Assembly: GCF_030527935.1 (NCBI RefSeq)
Contig: NZ_JAUMZV010000039.1
Coordinates: 1-19,753, forward strand
DNA: 19,753 nucleotides
DNA from: Kingella sp. (in: b-proteobacteria)
GTDB lineage: Bacteria > Pseudomonadota > Gammaproteobacteria > Burkholderiales > Neisseriaceae
Reading direction: 5' to 3'
Each line of letters starts with the position of its first letter. Position 1 is the stretch's first letter. The position numbers were made by a program, and so were the translations under genes. The notes beneath the pieces are model-generated. The model was not told where the DNA came from and ran no database searches. It was given only the letters and a program-made list of their open reading frames with translations. Positions 19,643 to 19,753 of this stretch are shown piece by piece.

Positions 19643-19753
19643 GGGGGCTGTCCTAGATAACTAGGATAAATTACTTCTTACCAATTGTTTTAAAATGAAA
19701 ATTTGAACTTTGATTTCACTGTTGTTAAAACGCCATTCGCACTCCTTCAAATA
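19643..19753 (-). mobile_element. End of an IS1016-like (IS1595 family) insertion sequence
   Basis: GGGGGCTGTCCTAGATAACT at 19643-19662 resembles the terminal inverted repeat of neisserial IS1016-type elements (typically starting GGGGCTGTCCTAG). The transposase reading frame runs into this end from the right. The element continues beyond the window, so its other terminus and any target duplication cannot be seen. It lies about 57 bases past the cdd stop codon. Confidence 0.65.
19661..19753 (-). CDS. IS1595-family transposase, C-terminal 30 residues (partial)
   Basis: Reading leftward from the window edge gives thirty codons beginning YLKECEWRFNN and ending KQLVRSNLS before a TAG stop at 19661-19663. 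LKECEWRFN is the hallmark near the C-terminus of IS1016/IS1595 transposases, which end close to the inverted repeat, as here. Only the last part is present, so whether the gene is intact cannot be judged. Confidence 0.65.
   Translation of the reverse strand, partial: YLKECEWRFNNSEIKVQIFILKQLVRSNLS

Noticed and set aside
1..19753. tRNA, rRNA, CRISPR or riboswitch
   Set aside because: No cloverleaf with conserved T-loop, no rRNA segment, no regular spacer-repeat array and no recognised riboswitch core was seen; the regular repeats are DUS copies.

Overview
The window looks like chromosomal DNA of a Neisseriaceae species, most likely a Kingella or close relative. The main pointer is the 12-mer AGGCAGCCTGAA, which I count by eye 18 times on the + strand and 17 times on the - strand in 19.75 kb. 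This is the kingella-type dialect (AG-kingDUS) of the neisserial DNA uptake sequence (DUS). Protein content agrees: an EF-P with Arg32, a PatA/PatB/Ape1 peptidoglycan O-acetylation operon, a NarQ/NarP pair, a dRS3-flanked intergenic mosaic element, and the edge of an IS1016-like (IS1595 family) insertion sequence.

Layout. 1-45: the first 15 codons of an exported protein (-), cut by the window edge. 315-1838: class I fumarase (-). 1839-2343: a 505-bp AT-rich divergent regulatory region with a near-consensus FNR box. 2344-6071: three + strand redox genes, namely a 2Fe-2S/2x4Fe-4S protein, an SdhA/FrdA-like flavoprotein and a NuoF-like NADH dehydrogenase subunit. 6072-6587: a repeat-filled intergenic region. 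6588-7148: efp (-). 7287-8134: a tiny lipoprotein overlapping an endonuclease/exonuclease/phosphatase protein (+). 8371-12042: ape1, patB, patA (- operon). 12479-14883: narP, narQ (- operon). 15155-17175: deoA, deoC (- operon). 17176-17415: a NIME-like repeat. 17416-18690: nupC (-). 18789-19586: cdd (+), divergent from nupC. 19643-19753: the end of an IS1595-family element with the transposase C-terminus (-).

Functional themes. (1) The fumarase and the three-gene redox operon could together form a malate to fumarate to succinate electron sink. The operon would be a soluble NADH:fumarate-reductase-like complex with no membrane anchor genes. I regard this as the best candidate for an under-described system, but the substrate is inference. 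(2) PatA, PatB and Ape1 add and remove O-acetyl groups on peptidoglycan. (3) NarQ/NarP is the usual neisserial regulator of low-oxygen nitrogen-oxide metabolism. (4) NupC, Cdd, DeoA and DeoC import and degrade pyrimidine (deoxy)nucleosides to base plus acetaldehyde and glyceraldehyde-3-phosphate.

The intergenic DNA is dominated by inverted DUS pairs that form long perfect hairpins and probably act as transcription terminators, by small palindromic repeats, and by a DUS-bounded repeat present twice. No rRNA, tRNA or CRISPR array was seen.
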